64,000 nt of DNA from UBA5018 sp947463165 (GCA_943371245.1 CALRTY020000003.1:124001-188000), one strand, 5' to 3'. Positions 25,131 to 34,954 are shown, counted from the first letter of the stretch. A program made the numbers and translations. The notes: generated from the letters alone by a model not told the origin.

Positions 25131-28100
25131 ATGACCGTGACCGCCAGCAGCGGCAGCACAAGGGTTTCGCCCCAGCGCTACGACACCCTGCCGCTCTCCA
25201 GCGTCCGTCAAGCCGTGCAGCAGGATCGTTTCCCCGATGGGGGCGAACTCGGCAACCTGCTCAATTTTTTCCAGAGTGGCCAGCTGCGGGTCGAGGTGGC
25301 CCGTCGCATCAGTGCTAACGCGGAATTCATCGTGGCCCGTGCGGCCAACCGTATCTTTACTGGCGGCACGCCGCTCTCCTATCTCGATGGCCCCCTGAAG
25401 CCCGCCGGCCCAGCGGATGCCACGCCGCTGGCGGCCGATCAGCTGGCCTTCCAGCAATCGGTGCAGACCTTCTCCCAGGGCACCGTTAACAAGGGCAATT
25501 TGTTCAGCCGTCTGCTGGACGGCGCTGGCGGCGATGCCGACGTGCGCGTGGTGTTGCCCAGCGGCTTCAGCCCGATTGCGGTTGGTCGCTACGGCACCGA
25601 GCGGATGAAGAAATCCGTGCGCGACCTGGCCTGGTTCCTGCGCTACGTGGGCTATGCCCTGGTGGCCGGCGATCCCAGCATCTTGGCCGTAAACACCCGT
25701 GGTTTGCGAGACATCCTGGAGCAGGCCTGCTCCCTTACCGCCACCAACGTGGCCCTGCAGGAGATGCGTGCCGCAGGCGCCGGTTTGCTGAAGGATTTGC
25801 CCGAAGGCCGCCAGCTGCTGATCGATTACTTCAATGTGCTGATTGGTGAGTTGGCGGTGGCCACTCCCTCGGCCCGTCAACGGCTGGGTAGCCCTGAGAA
25901 CCAGGGTCTGCAGTTGCCTGCCACCTATGCCTTGGCCGCTGCGGGTTCACCCCGTTATGTGCTCAAGACAGCCATGACTGGCGGTCAGAAGGCCGAGGTG
26001 ATTCGCGCCGCCTACCGCCAGGTTTTTGAGCGAGACATTGTTAAGGGCTATAGCCAGGTGGTCTGTCCTGTGGAGGCCACCCAGCTGCGCCAGGGTCAGA
26101 TCTCCATGCGCGAATTCATTCGCTGCCTGGGCCGCAGCAACGAGTATCTCAAGCAGTTTTACGGCCGCTTCTCCAACAGCCGCGTGGTGGAACTGGCCTT
26201 CCGCCACTTCCTGGGTCGGGGGGTTAGTTCCATAGAAGAATTCCGTAGATATTTCGCGATTGTTTCCCAGCAAGGCCTTGCTGGCCTGGTTGATTCCCTG
26301 GTTAACACCATGGAGTATGCCCAGGTTTTTGGCGAAGAAACCGTTCCCTATCTCCGCGATATTGGCGAGGAAGCCCAGGAGAGCGCCGGCTGGGGCAGCA
26401 ACCGCAAGTTGTTCCGCTTTAGCGCACCTTTTGAAGGCGCACCTCAATACATCACCCTCTACGCCTCCTACCGCCAGCCCTTCGCCGACCAGCACCCCTA
26501 TGGCGGTGGCAATGATCCGCTTGCGCTTACCTACGGGGCCATCTTCCCCTCAGGTACTGCCAATGTAGCCACCCGTCCGGCGCCCTTCAGCTACGACAGC
26601 CGTCGAATTTTGATCGGCAACGGCCTAGCCCAGCCGGGTCAGATGGCCACCGCCCAATTCCGCAAGGCCAGCCCCCGTCGGGTGGGTCCCAAGCTGGTGC
26701 GCCTGCAGCAAATCCCCACCGGTGGCAATTCCGTGCCCCGTCGTGGCGGCCAGCCCAGCATCCGCAACACCGAATCCAGCACCCAGGCCGTCATCCGCGC
26801 CGTTTACGTGCAGGTGCTTGGCAGCGCTGGCTACGAGGGCGAGCGCTGCAAGGTGGAGGAGATCAAGCTGGAGAACGGCGATATCAGCCTGCGGGAGTTC
26901 GTGCGTCAGGTGGCCCGCTCCACCGCCTTCCGCCGTCGCTATTGGAGCGGCCTCTACATCACCAAGGCAATTGAGGTGATGCATCGCCGCATCCTCGGCC
27001 GGCCCACCCTGGGCCGCTGGGAGATCGATGCCTACTTCGACACCGCCGCTCGCAAGGGCTTTTACGGAGTGGTCGATGCCCTGCTCGCCAGCCGCGAGTA
27101 CAGCGATTGCTTCGGTGAGGACACCGTGCCCTTCGAGCGCTTCCTCACCCCTGCCGACCGCAACGCCCGCAAGGTGCCCGGTCTGAATCGCCTCATCGAT
27201 TTCGACGCGATTCCAGATCTCACCCCCCGCAAGCGTCCAGACGTGGCGCCTGCGGCCCAGATCAGCACCCCAGCCAGCCTGGTGACCCGCAACCTGCCCA
27301 ATCGCCGTCGGGTGATCGTGGGTGGCTGGAGCGCCAAACTCACCGGAGGTGAGGTCGCCGCCAAGCCCCAGGCTCAGACTGGCCCTGGCACCATTCGCCA
27401 GGCCCCTGCCCCCACCCGCAGCTGGAGGCCCACCGCCCCTGGCACCACCACCCGCTGGACCATTGGTGGTGTGGCGGCTGGATTCAGCTCCTCCTCCAGC
27501 GCTTCTTCCACACGCCCAGCTGGTGGTTGGCGCGCCACCGTCAGTACCGGCAGCTTCAACGCCTTCGCCAAGCCCGCTGGGGCGGCGATGGTGCAGGCAC
27601 TTAAATCGCCCCAGCCCCAGGGTTTCCGCCGTCGTCAGAGCTTGGCTCGGCCCCTGAGCCTGCCTCGCAGCGCCAGCGCCCAACAGTTCCAGGAGGTGAT
27701 TGATGCCTGCTATCGCCAGCTGCTGAACCGGGTTCCCCTGGCCTTCGAGCGGCTCGGGGATAGCGAGTCCCAGTTCCGCAATCGTCGCTTGAATGTGGCT
27801 GCTTTTGTGGCCCTGGTGGCCGGTAGCGATGCCTTCCAGCAAAGGCTCAATAAAATGGCGCCGTTGCGGGCTGCCTCGGCCGCCTACCTCTGCCTGCTGG
27901 GTCGTGCCGCTCAGCCGGCTGAAGTTAGTCGCTTCCTGGCAATTCGCACTACCGTTGGTTTGGTGCCCGCCCTGGAAGAGCTGCTCTCCAGCGACGAATA
28001 TGCCCGGAACTTTGGTCAAGATACTGTCCCTTATGTGTTGGGCATGACTACCCAGGATGGTATCCCCCTGTCCACCGTCAACCGTACGGCCGCGCTCTAC

Positions 28101-28145
28101 AATGGCAATGCCGGATTGAACCCAAGTTCGAAGGGAGCGGTTTAA
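25131..28145 (+). CDS. apcE: Phycobilisome core-membrane linker (L-CM)
   Basis: 1004 residues from ATG 25131; the frame is open upstream but that part overlaps the divergent promoter. Residues 20-245 form a phycobiliprotein-like domain interrupted by a loop at about 80-145; Cys200 in LEQACSLTATN is the expected bilin site. Three linker repeats follow at about 288-412, 546-680 and 850-970, each ending in a G-x-DTVPY or ETVPY type motif. Three repeats predict a tricylindrical core. A long Pro/Thr/Ser arm separates repeats two and three. The protein anchors the antenna and passes energy to photosystem II. Confidence 0.98.
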   Translation: MTVTASSGSTRVSPQRYDTLPLSSVRQAVQQDRFPDGGELGNLLNFFQSGQLRVEVARRISANAEFIVARAANRIFTGGTPLSYLDGPLKPAGPADATPLAADQLAFQQSVQTFSQGTVNKGNLFSRLLDGAGGDADVRVVLPSGFSPIAVGRYGTERMKKSVRDLAWFLRYVGYALVAGDPSILAVNTRGLRDILEQACSLTATNVALQEMRAAGAGLLKDLPEGRQLLIDYFNVLIGELAVATPSARQRLGSPENQGLQLPATYALAAAGSPRYVLKTAMTGGQKAEVIRAAYRQVFERDIVKGYSQVVCPVEATQLRQGQISMREFIRCLGRSNEYLKQFYGRFSNSRVVELAFRHFLGRGVSSIEEFRRYFAIVSQQGLAGLVDSLVNTMEYAQVFGEETVPYLRDIGEEAQESAGWGSNRKLFRFSAPFEGAPQYITLYASYRQPFADQHPYGGGNDPLALTYGAIFPSGTANVATRPAPFSYDSRRILIGNGLAQPGQMATAQFRKASPRRVGPKLVRLQQIPTGGNSVPRRGGQPSIRNTESSTQAVIRAVYVQVLGSAGYEGERCKVEEIKLENGDISLREFVRQVARSTAFRRRYWSGLYITKAIEVMHRRILGRPTLGRWEIDAYFDTAARKGFYGVVDALLASREYSDCFGEDTVPFERFLTPADRNARKVPGLNRLIDFDAIPDLTPRKRPDVAPAAQISTPASLVTRNLPNRRRVIVGGWSAKLTGGEVAAKPQAQTGPGTIRQAPAPTRSWRPTAPGTTTRWTIGGVAAGFSSSSSASSTRPAGGWRATVSTGSFNAFAKPAGAAMVQALKSPQPQGFRRRQSLARPLSLPRSASAQQFQEVIDACYRQLLNRVPLAFERLGDSESQFRNRRLNVAAFVALVAGSDAFQQRLNKMAPLRAASAAYLCLLGRAAQPAEVSRFLAIRTTVGLVPALEELLSSDEYARNFGQDTVPYVLGMTTQDGIPLSTVNRTAALYNGNAGLNPSSKGAV

Positions 28146-28700
28146 AGGTTAACCAATTTATGGCGAAGGCTATTTAAGGATCAAACATTTGGCAAATATT
28201 TACTTCTTGGATTGGGCTAGATTGTCAGCTCGCTTCAAATTGATAACTTGCTGAATAATTGATTTTTCTTTGTTGATGTCTAGCGATCGGCTCCCCTGGG
28301 TTGTGGCGATCGCGCTATTCTATTTGGGCGGAGGATCTTCTCGTTTGGTTGAGTTCTTTCCCTCCTTCTTCCTTTAATTCTTTTCCTTCTGTCCCTAGTT
28401 CCTGCTACGGTCTCCCACTCTTCTTTTTAGCCGATTTTTTACTTGCCCGATGGAGAGTCACTGTCTCAATTACTAGGGGAGGATCTAGATCATAATCTAC
28501 ATCTCGGCCTGAATATGTTCCTGGGTCTTGGTTTCTAGCTTAGTCGATACTAGATATTTTGCTTTTCATTCAGCGCTGACTCTGGGGACACTCTGGAAAA
28601 CTGCCCCTTCGACTGCCACGAGTCAGGCTCACCAGAGTAGTAGTAACTCCTCTCGTATCAAGAGGTCGGTGAGATATTCAATTTTTTGATGAACCCTTTA

Positions 28701-28768
28701 GGGAGACTCTTGAAAACCGCAATGTCAGCGATCCTGCTATCAGAGACCATATGCGGAATTAGAGCTCT
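28701..28768. repeat. Dispersed imperfect palindrome, copy A
   Basis: GGGAGACTCTTGAAAACCGCA on the left is mirrored by TGCGGAATTAGAGCTCT on the right. About 70 percent identical to copy B at 29125, including the upstream ATTTTTTGAT flank. Confidence 0.75.
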
Positions 28769-28841
28769 ACTGGTCGTGAAGGGTTTCCCAGTAACTTCCT
28801 GGATCTGTCTGTGGTTCTTCTCTTCTCTTCTTTTCTTTGTC

Positions 28842-28882
28842 TGGATTTGGATCTGGATATGGACCTGGATCTGGATCTGGAC
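28842..28882. repeat. Hexamer run of GGATCT type
   Basis: Seven near-perfect units TGGATT, TGGATC, TGGATA, TGGACC, TGGATC, TGGATC, TGGAC in the apc spacer. Confidence 0.9.
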
Positions 28883-29124
28883 TTTGTTAATGAATTAGTT
28901 AGAGCTTGGGCTTAGACTTGGTCAATGACTATGTTGTTGACTTGGATTTCGCCTTGGAACTGGTTGATGGTTTAGTTATGGACTTGAACTTGAATCTGGC
29001 CAATGACTGAGTCTTGGACTTGGGCTTTGCCTTGAACTTATACAGTGACTTTGTTCTTGTCTTGGATTTAATCCTAGTGTTAACCCTTGGATTGATATTA
29101 GGCGCTTACTTATTTTTTGATTTA

Positions 29125-29194
29125 GGGAAGCTCTGAATAACCGCAATTTCGCTGCTCCAGCCTGCTGAGAGAGCCATTGCGGCATCAGGGCTCC
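29125..29194. repeat. Dispersed imperfect palindrome, copy B
   Basis: GGGAAGCTCTGAATAACCGCA on the left is mirrored by TTGCGGCATCAGGGCTCC on the right, giving a stem of about 17 pairs with mismatches. Confidence 0.78.
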
Positions 29195-29978
29195 ATTAGT
29201 ATTGGCTCGATTTTTCAGATGTTCCTTAGACCTCTGGCGTTGATTTCTTATTTCTGTCCAGTCTTAACGTTCTCCCAACGCCCGCCTCTGATAATTCCAG
29301 GTCTTGCTACTTTCGTAAACTGAAGAGCAACTTGATAATAAATCCCGCTCGGCTCCTGTGAGTCAGAGGCTTGGAAGTCCCTGTATTCCTTTTTTTGGGA
29401 TGAGATCAGTGAGATCTGGGCATTTCGGGGTGACCAGAAATGCATGGCAAGGCCTAAGTTTTTCGCAGCCTGTAAGCCCTGGATGTTCGCTTTTCTGGCT
29501 GCCCGCAGGATTCATCGGGCTGCTTATCCCCAAGCAAACGGTTTTGCTTTTGGTTCCCTGTGCTTTTGATTCATCTATGTCTTTCGTAATCGTATGTTTT
29601 GTGGCTGCAAATATTATTGTGTCTGTTTTTGGATTTTCTGACTCTGCTCAGTTGCTACAGCTCGTCGGGATTTATATTTAGCTATGGCAAGTGACTTGAA
29701 TCGGCTGTGGCCCCGCCTGGTTTCGGTTTCTGTTTACCGCATCGATCGCCTGGATCTGATGCGATTTGTCACCGTTGGCGGTTTCGCCGGAACCCTTGCG
29801 GCGCGGTCGATCTTGTCGTTTGCGCCCGCCGAGGACAGCCGTGAAGAACTGTTACCGGTGCCCTGGACTGAGACCGGCTGTGCCGCAGAATATTCAGGTG
29901 ATCGACACGTCGATCCGTCCCTTACCCACCGGATACCGGTCTCCATAACGGCGGCCGCTTGTTTCGAGGCAGAACTGC

Positions 29979-30464
29979 ATGAGCATCGTCTCCAACTCGA
30001 TCATCAACGCGGACGCCGAAGCCCGCTATCTCAGCCCAGGCGAACTTGATCAAATCAAGTCGTTTGTGGCTGGCGGTCAACGTCGTCTACGCGTGGCTCA
30101 AGTGCTCAGCGAGAGCCGTGAGCGCATTGTGAAGCAGGCCGGAGGCGCCCTGTTTCAGAGGCGCCCAGACATCATTTCTCCCGGCGGCAATGCCTACGGT
30201 GAGGAGATGACTGCCACCTGTCTTCGTGACCTCGACTACTACCTGCGCCTGGTGACTTACGGCGTGGTCGCTGGCGATGTCACCCCGATTGAAGAAATCG
30301 GTGTCATTGGTGCCAAGGAAATGTATCGCGCACTTGGTACTCCCCTGGAGGCCATGTCCGAAGGCGTCCGCGAGCTGAAGAACGGCGCCCTCTCCCTGCT
30401 CACCGGTCTTGATGCCGAAGAAGCTGGCTTCTACTTCGACTATCTGATCGGCGCTCTCGCCTGA
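29979..30464 (+). CDS. apcA: Allophycocyanin alpha subunit
   Basis: 161 residues, the exact family length. It has the globin-like phycobiliprotein fold with the bilin-binding Cys in MTATCLRDLDYYLRLVTYG near residue 81. It pairs with ApcB and stacks as trimers in the phycobilisome core. apcB follows after 42 bases. No recognised apcA-like paralogue is nearby. The start has ATG with a good coding start context (MSIVSNSIINADAEARY). Confidence 0.98.
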   Translation: MSIVSNSIINADAEARYLSPGELDQIKSFVAGGQRRLRVAQVLSESRERIVKQAGGALFQRRPDIISPGGNAYGEEMTATCLRDLDYYLRLVTYGVVAGDVTPIEEIGVIGAKEMYRALGTPLEAMSEGVRELKNGALSLLTGLDAEEAGFYFDYLIGALA

Positions 30465-30506
30465 GATTGCTCGCTTTCTTCACCTAACCGCATCTAAGCC
30501 GAATCC

Positions 30507-30995
30507 ATGCAAGACGCGATCACCAACGTCATCAACCAGTCTGACGTTCAAGGCCTTTACCTTGACGTCTCCTCCATGGGCCGCCTGGAGCAGTACTTTG
30601 CCAGCGGTGAGCTGCGTGTTCGTGCTGCCGCCACCATCAGCGCCAACTCCGCCGCCATCATCAAGGAAGCGGTTGCCAAGTCGCTGTTGTATTCGGACAT
30701 CACCCGTCCCGGTGGCAACATGTACACCACCCGTCGCTATGCAGCCTGCATTCGCGACCTGGACTACTACCTGCGCTACGCCACCTATGCCATGTTGGCT
30801 GGCGACACCTCGATCCTGGACGAGCGTGTTCTAAACGGCCTCAAGGAGACCTACAACTCCCTGGGCGTGCCCATCGGTGCCACTGTGCAGTCGATTCAAG
30901 CGATCAAGGAAGCCGCCGCCGCCCTCGTGGGTCCCGCTGCTGGCCGCGAGCTGGGCGTCTATCTCGACTACATTAGCTCTGGCTTGGGCAACTGA
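30507..30995 (+). CDS. apcB: Allophycocyanin beta subunit
   Basis: 162 residues. It begins MQDAITNVINQSDVQGLYLD and has the bilin Cys in YAACIRDLDYYLRYATYAM at about residue 82, with an Asn (GGNMY) nearby where beta subunits are often methylated. It is the partner of ApcA in core trimers. apcC follows after 33 bases on the same transcript. Confidence 0.98.
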   Translation: MQDAITNVINQSDVQGLYLDVSSMGRLEQYFASGELRVRAAATISANSAAIIKEAVAKSLLYSDITRPGGNMYTTRRYAACIRDLDYYLRYATYAMLAGDTSILDERVLNGLKETYNSLGVPIGATVQSIQAIKEAAAALVGPAAGRELGVYLDYISSGLGN

Positions 30996-31028
30996 TCCCG
31001 CTATCGGAACTCTCTGAGGATCTACCCC

Positions 31029-31229
31029 ATGCGTCTGTTCAAGATCACAGCCTGCATTCCCTGCCCTGAAAAAGCCCGCAACCAGCGGGAAATTCAAAAT
31101 ACCTACTTCACCAAGTGGGTCCCTTTTGATAGTTGGTTTGCTGAGCAACAGCGAATCATGAAGCAGGGTGGCAAGATCCTCAAGGTTGAATTGGCCACCG
31201 GACGCCGCCAAACAAATTGCGGCATCTGA
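31029..31229 (+). CDS. apcC: Phycobilisome small core linker (L-C, 7.8 kDa type)
   Basis: 66 residues with the CpcD-like fold: MRLFKITACIPCPEKARNQRE, then YFTKWVPFDSWFAEQQRI and KILKVELA. It caps allophycocyanin trimers at the ends of core cylinders. It is the last gene of apcABC, followed by a strong terminator. Confidence 0.97.
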   Translation: MRLFKITACIPCPEKARNQREIQNTYFTKWVPFDSWFAEQQRIMKQGGKILKVELATGRRQTNCGI

Positions 31230-31332
31230 GCTGCCCAGGCTGATTTTACCAGGTTCTAGGGTTTAGCATTTTTAGCTTAGTTTAATTGCTTAGGCGTATC
31301 GCCTTGGCTGGTCTGTCTACCGTACAATCAAT

Positions 31333-31370
31333 AACCCATTGATTTCTGTTTTGAAATCAATGGGTTTTTA
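31333..31370 (+). terminator. Rho-independent terminator of apcABC
   Basis: AACCCATTGATTTC pairs perfectly with GAAATCAATGGGTT around a six-base loop (TGTTTT) and is followed by TTTTA. It lies about 100 bases after the apcC stop. Confidence 0.93.
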
Positions 31371-31526
31371 TTTGACAGCTTTTTTTATTCGGTATTGCTG
31401 GGAGTTTGCTGAGTCATGGTGCTCCCTGGTTCGTCTGGGCGGGATTGGCGCAGATCCCCCTGTTGCCTGGGACGTCGGCGCGATTCAATGGATCAGCGCA
31501 GTTAGCTGCTTCGATTCGCTCCGCTC

Positions 31527-32738
31527 TTGCCCGCCCCCAACCCCCAAGTCAATCGCCTTGCCAGTCGCCAAGCGGGTGAGGCCATCCCCAGTTATCGCTG
31601 GCTGGTGCCCCTGCCCTGGCGGCAGTGGCCGGCGGAGGCTCGCTTGATGCTGGCGATGGTCGCCCTCTGGAGTGGCGTGGGCCTGCTGGTGCTCGCTTCC
31701 GCCAGCTGGTGGGTGGCTGAACGGGAGATGGGCGATGGGGCCTTCTATCTCAAGCGCCAGTTGCTCTGGATGCTGGCCAGTTGGGGCCTGTTGTGGTTTG
31801 CCCTGCGCACCAGCCTGCGCCGCTGGTCCCACCTGGCGCCGATGGGTCTATTGATCGGCTTACTGCTGGTGGCCGCCACCCTGGTGATGGGCAGCACGGT
31901 TAATGGCGCCAGCCGCTGGCTGGTGATCGGCCCCATCCAGCTGCAACCATCTGAATTGGTCAAGCCCTTTGTGGTGCTGCAGGGGGCCTCCCTGTTCGCC
32001 CACTGGAAGCGCAGTGGCATCGATCAGAAGCTGTTGTGGCTGGGGGTGTTCGCCGGCTTGATTCTGCTAATCCTCAAGCAGCCCAACCTCAGCACGGCTT
32101 CGCTCACCGGTCTGCTGCTCTGGCTGCTGGCCCTGGCCAGTGGCCTGTCGCTACGACTGTTGGCCGGGGCGGCTGGCGGTGGCCTGTTGGTGGCTAGCGC
32201 CAGCATCGCCTTGAATAGCTATCAGCGCGATCGGGTTATCTCCTTCCTCGATCCCTGGCGCGATGCCCGCGGCGATGGCTACCAGTTGGTGCAGAGCTTG
32301 ATGGCCATTGGTTCAGGTGGGGTGCTGGGCGAGGGCTTTGGCCTCTCCACCCAGAAGTTGCAATACCTGCCGATTCAGAGCACCGATTTCATCTTTGCGG
32401 TGTTTGCCGAAGAATTTGGCTACGTGGGGTCGGTGGTGCTGCTGTTGTTCCTGCTGTTGTTTGGCTATGTGGGTTTGCGCATTGCCTTCAGTTGCCGTAG
32501 CAATGTGCAGCGGTTAGTGGCGATTGGTGGTACTAGTTTGTTGGTTGGTCAGTCGATTCTCAACATTGCCGTGGCCAGTGGCGCCATGCCCACCACGGGA
32601 CTGCCCCTGCCTTTGATCAGCTATGGGGGCAATTCGTTGATGGCCAGTTTGCTGGTCTGTGGCTTGATCATTCGCTGCTCCCTGGAGAGCGGTGGCCTGG
32701 CCGCTCCGCCCCGCCCCCGGCGCCGCCACGGCCCTTGA
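31527..32738 (+). CDS. ftsW: Cell-division lipid II polymerase FtsW (SEDS family)
   Basis: 403 residues from TTG 31527 with about ten membrane helices. SEDS signatures are visible: NGASRWLVIGPIQLQPSELVK, the catalytic Asp region in GGVLGEGFG through STDFIFAVFAEEFGYVGS, and TTGLPLPLISYGGNSL near the end. It polymerises glycan strands at the septum. A shorter start at GTG 31605, giving PLPWRQWPAEARL at the N-terminus, matches where picocyanobacterial homologues seem to begin; no strong ribosome site distinguishes the two. Confidence 0.93.
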   Translation: MPAPNPQVNRLASRQAGEAIPSYRWLVPLPWRQWPAEARLMLAMVALWSGVGLLVLASASWWVAEREMGDGAFYLKRQLLWMLASWGLLWFALRTSLRRWSHLAPMGLLIGLLLVAATLVMGSTVNGASRWLVIGPIQLQPSELVKPFVVLQGASLFAHWKRSGIDQKLLWLGVFAGLILLILKQPNLSTASLTGLLLWLLALASGLSLRLLAGAAGGGLLVASASIALNSYQRDRVISFLDPWRDARGDGYQLVQSLMAIGSGGVLGEGFGLSTQKLQYLPIQSTDFIFAVFAEEFGYVGSVVLLLFLLLFGYVGLRIAFSCRSNVQRLVAIGGTSLLVGQSILNIAVASGAMPTTGLPLPLISYGGNSLMASLLVCGLIIRCSLESGGLAAPPRPRRRHGP

Positions 32739-32772
32739 AGCATTCGTTGCAGCGGCTCAGTAGGCTGACTTG

Positions 32773-33498
32773 ATGATCAGCCTCGGCCCCTCCTTTGCCG
32801 ACTGGGCCCGCAGCGCCGATTCGCTGCTGCAGCAGTCCCTGGCCTCCCCCTCTCCCCTCACCCTGGCGGTGGTATTCGCTGGCGGACTGCTCACCAGCCT
32901 CGGCCCCTGCTCCCTATCCCTGCTGCCGGTGACGCTGGCCTACCTGGCCGGTTTTGAGGCCGGTGATCGCCAGTTGCCCTGGCAGCGCAGCCTCAGTTTT
33001 GCCTGTGGCATCGTGGGCTCGCTGGTGATTTTGGGCCTGGCCAGCGGCCTGTTGGGGCGTATCTACGGCCAGATTCCTGGCTTGGTGCCCGTTTTGGTGG
33101 CTGTGCTGGCCCTGGTGATGGGCTTGAACCTGCTGGGGCTTTTGCCTATGCGTCTTCCCGCCGGCCCGGATCCAGACATCTGGCGCCGTCGCCTGCCGGC
33201 TCCCCTGGCCCCCCTGGGGGCCGGTTTGGCCTTTGGGCTGGCGGCCACCCCCTGCACCACTCCCGTATTGGCGGTGTTATTGGGCTGGATGGCCCAAAAT
33301 GGCAGGCCCCTGGTGGGCATGCTGCTGCTCACCGCCTTTGGCGCCGGCCAGGTGCTGCCTCTTTTGCTGGCCGGTACGGCGGCGGCCAGCCTGCCCAAGC
33401 TGCTCAGCCTGCGCCAGCTCAGCCAGTGGTTGCCTCCGCTCAGCGGCGTAGTGCTGGTGACCACCGGGGTAATCACCCTGGTGGCCAATATCTTCTGA
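32773..33498 (+). CDS. ccdA: Thiol:disulfide transport protein CcdA (cytochrome c biogenesis)
   Basis: 241 residues from ATG 32773, with six membrane helices. The paired redox cysteines of the DsbD/CcdA family are in TSLGPCSLSLLPVTLAYLAGF and AATPCTTPVLAVLLGWM. It carries reducing power across the thylakoid membrane to the lumen so that apocytochrome heme-binding cysteines stay reduced. The next gene, ccsB, encodes the System II partner, which supports the assignment. Confidence 0.93.
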   Translation: MISLGPSFADWARSADSLLQQSLASPSPLTLAVVFAGGLLTSLGPCSLSLLPVTLAYLAGFEAGDRQLPWQRSLSFACGIVGSLVILGLASGLLGRIYGQIPGLVPVLVAVLALVMGLNLLGLLPMRLPAGPDPDIWRRRLPAPLAPLGAGLAFGLAATPCTTPVLAVLLGWMAQNGRPLVGMLLLTAFGAGQVLPLLLAGTAAASLPKLLSLRQLSQWLPPLSGVVLVTTGVITLVANIF

Positions 33499-33604
33499 GC
33501 CGCCTCTGCCGCTGGGGCCCCTGTTACCGCGGCCTGCCGCTTGTAATCGGGCCAGCAGCTAGCCAGGGCCAACAAAGCTCCCTGAGCCCATCCCACCCCC
33601 ACCC

Positions 33605-34954
33605 GTGACCGCAGCCAAGTCAGCCCTCAGCCGCCTGGCCTCCTGGATCTCAGACCTGCGACTGGCGATCGCCCTGCTGTTTGTGATCGCCGTCTCCAGT
33701 GGCATCGGCACAGCCATTCCCCAGAAGGAGAACGAAGCCCTCTATCACCGCATCTACGACAGTTCCCCCTGGTTGGGGCTGGTGGATGCCAACCGGTTGC
33801 TGGCCCTGCAACTAGACCACGTCTATTCCAGCGGCTGGTTTCTTGCCCTGTTGGCCTGGTTGGCCCTGTCGCTGCTGCTGTGCAGCTGGAGGCGCCAGTG
33901 GCCGGCCCTGCGGGCTGCCCTGCGCTGGATCGACTACCGCTCAGCCCGGCAATTGAGCAAATTGAGCCTGGCCGAGAGCCTGGCGGTGGTCGATGGCCCC
34001 AGCAGCCTGGCCCTGCTGGAGCAGGGTTTACGGAAACGCGGCTGGCAGATCCAGGCCCATGGTGACCGGCTGGCGGCCCGCCGAGGCCTGACCGGGCGCA
34101 TTGGGCCGCTGCTTGTGCATGCCGGCATGGTGGTGTTGATGCTCGGTGCCGCTTGGGGTTCCCTGGGGGGCCATCGGCTGGAGCAATTCCTGGCCCCCGG
34201 TCGCAGCTTGGAGCTGATCGACAGTCGCGGCCACAGTGAAATGAGCTTGGCCCTCGATCACTTTTCGGTGCAGCGCGATCCGGCCGGTCGCCCCGAGCAG
34301 TACACCTCCAGCTTGAGGTTGCTGGAGGGCGGCACCGATCAACCAAAGCTGCTCAAGACTGCCCAGATCAGCGTCAACCATCCGCTGCGCTTCCAGGGTG
34401 TCACCTTCTATCAAGCCGACTGGGGGCTGGCGGCGATCACGGTGCAACTTGGTAAAAGCCCCCTGTTGCAATTGCCTTTGCAGAGCTTCCCCCAGTTGGG
34501 CGAACAGGTTTGGGGGCTGCTGCTGCCCACCCGGCCCGACGGCAGTGAGCCGGTGCTGCTGCTGCTCACCAGCGAGCAGGGGCCGGTGGAGGTCTATGAC
34601 AACAGCGGCAGCTCGATCGGGCGCCTGTCGGTGGGTGGTGAGCCGGTGGAGTTGGCCGGCCTGCCGGTGCGGGTGGCCAGCGTGCTCCCCGCCAGCGGCA
34701 TTTTGCTTAAACGCGACCCCGGGGTGCCGCTGGTGTATTCGGGCTTTGCCATCGCCCTGCTGGGGGGCGGCATGAGCCTGGTGGCGACGCGGCAATTGTG
34801 GGCTATCGCCGAAGCTCACACTCTGCATGTGGCCGGCATGTGTAATCGCAATCTCACCGGTTTTGCGGCGGAATTGCCAGGCTTATTGGCGGAGCTGGAG
34901 TTGGCCGAGCCTGAGTTGGCGGAGCCAGAGGTGGCTCAGCCACAAACGCTCTGA
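33605..34954 (+). CDS. ccsB: Cytochrome c biogenesis protein Ccs1/ResB
   Basis: 449 residues from GTG 33605. N-terminal membrane helices (LRLAIALLFVIAVSSGIGTAIPQ, FLALLAWLALSLLLCSW), a third before a large lumenal domain, and a final helix near residue 380 (YSGFAIALLGGGMSLVA) define the ResB/Ccs1 family. With CcsA it forms the System II heme lyase. The tail consists of four in-frame 15-bp units giving ELELAEPELAEPE-type residues. Confidence 0.93.
   Translation: MTAAKSALSRLASWISDLRLAIALLFVIAVSSGIGTAIPQKENEALYHRIYDSSPWLGLVDANRLLALQLDHVYSSGWFLALLAWLALSLLLCSWRRQWPALRAALRWIDYRSARQLSKLSLAESLAVVDGPSSLALLEQGLRKRGWQIQAHGDRLAARRGLTGRIGPLLVHAGMVVLMLGAAWGSLGGHRLEQFLAPGRSLELIDSRGHSEMSLALDHFSVQRDPAGRPEQYTSSLRLLEGGTDQPKLLKTAQISVNHPLRFQGVTFYQADWGLAAITVQLGKSPLLQLPLQSFPQLGEQVWGLLLPTRPDGSEPVLLLLTSEQGPVEVYDNSGSSIGRLSVGGEPVELAGLPVRVASVLPASGILLKRDPGVPLVYSGFAIALLGGGMSLVATRQLWAIAEAHTLHVAGMCNRNLTGFAAELPGLLAELELAEPELAEPEVAQPQTL
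34886..34945. repeat. Four 15-bp units at the 3' end of ccsB
   Basis: Units TTGGCGGAGCTGGAG, TTGGCCGAGCCTGAG, TTGGCGGAGCCAGAG and GTGGCTCAGCCACAA, all in frame. Confidence 0.92.

Larger units (their letters stand above)
28146..29978. other. 1.8-kb AT-rich spacer between apcE and apcA
   Basis: No gene is supported. It holds two copies of a dispersed palindrome, a GGATCT-type hexamer run, and long degenerate stretches of GACTTGG/TGGACTT phrases. The last 300 bases before apcA regain normal GC and should carry the apcABC promoter and leader. An open frame at 29684-30049 overlaps apcA out of frame and looks like a shadow. Confidence 0.7.

Noticed and set aside
29684..30049. 121-residue open frame before apcA
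   Set aside because: It overlaps apcA out of frame, has poor composition in its second half and no recognised domain; it fits the apcABC leader better.
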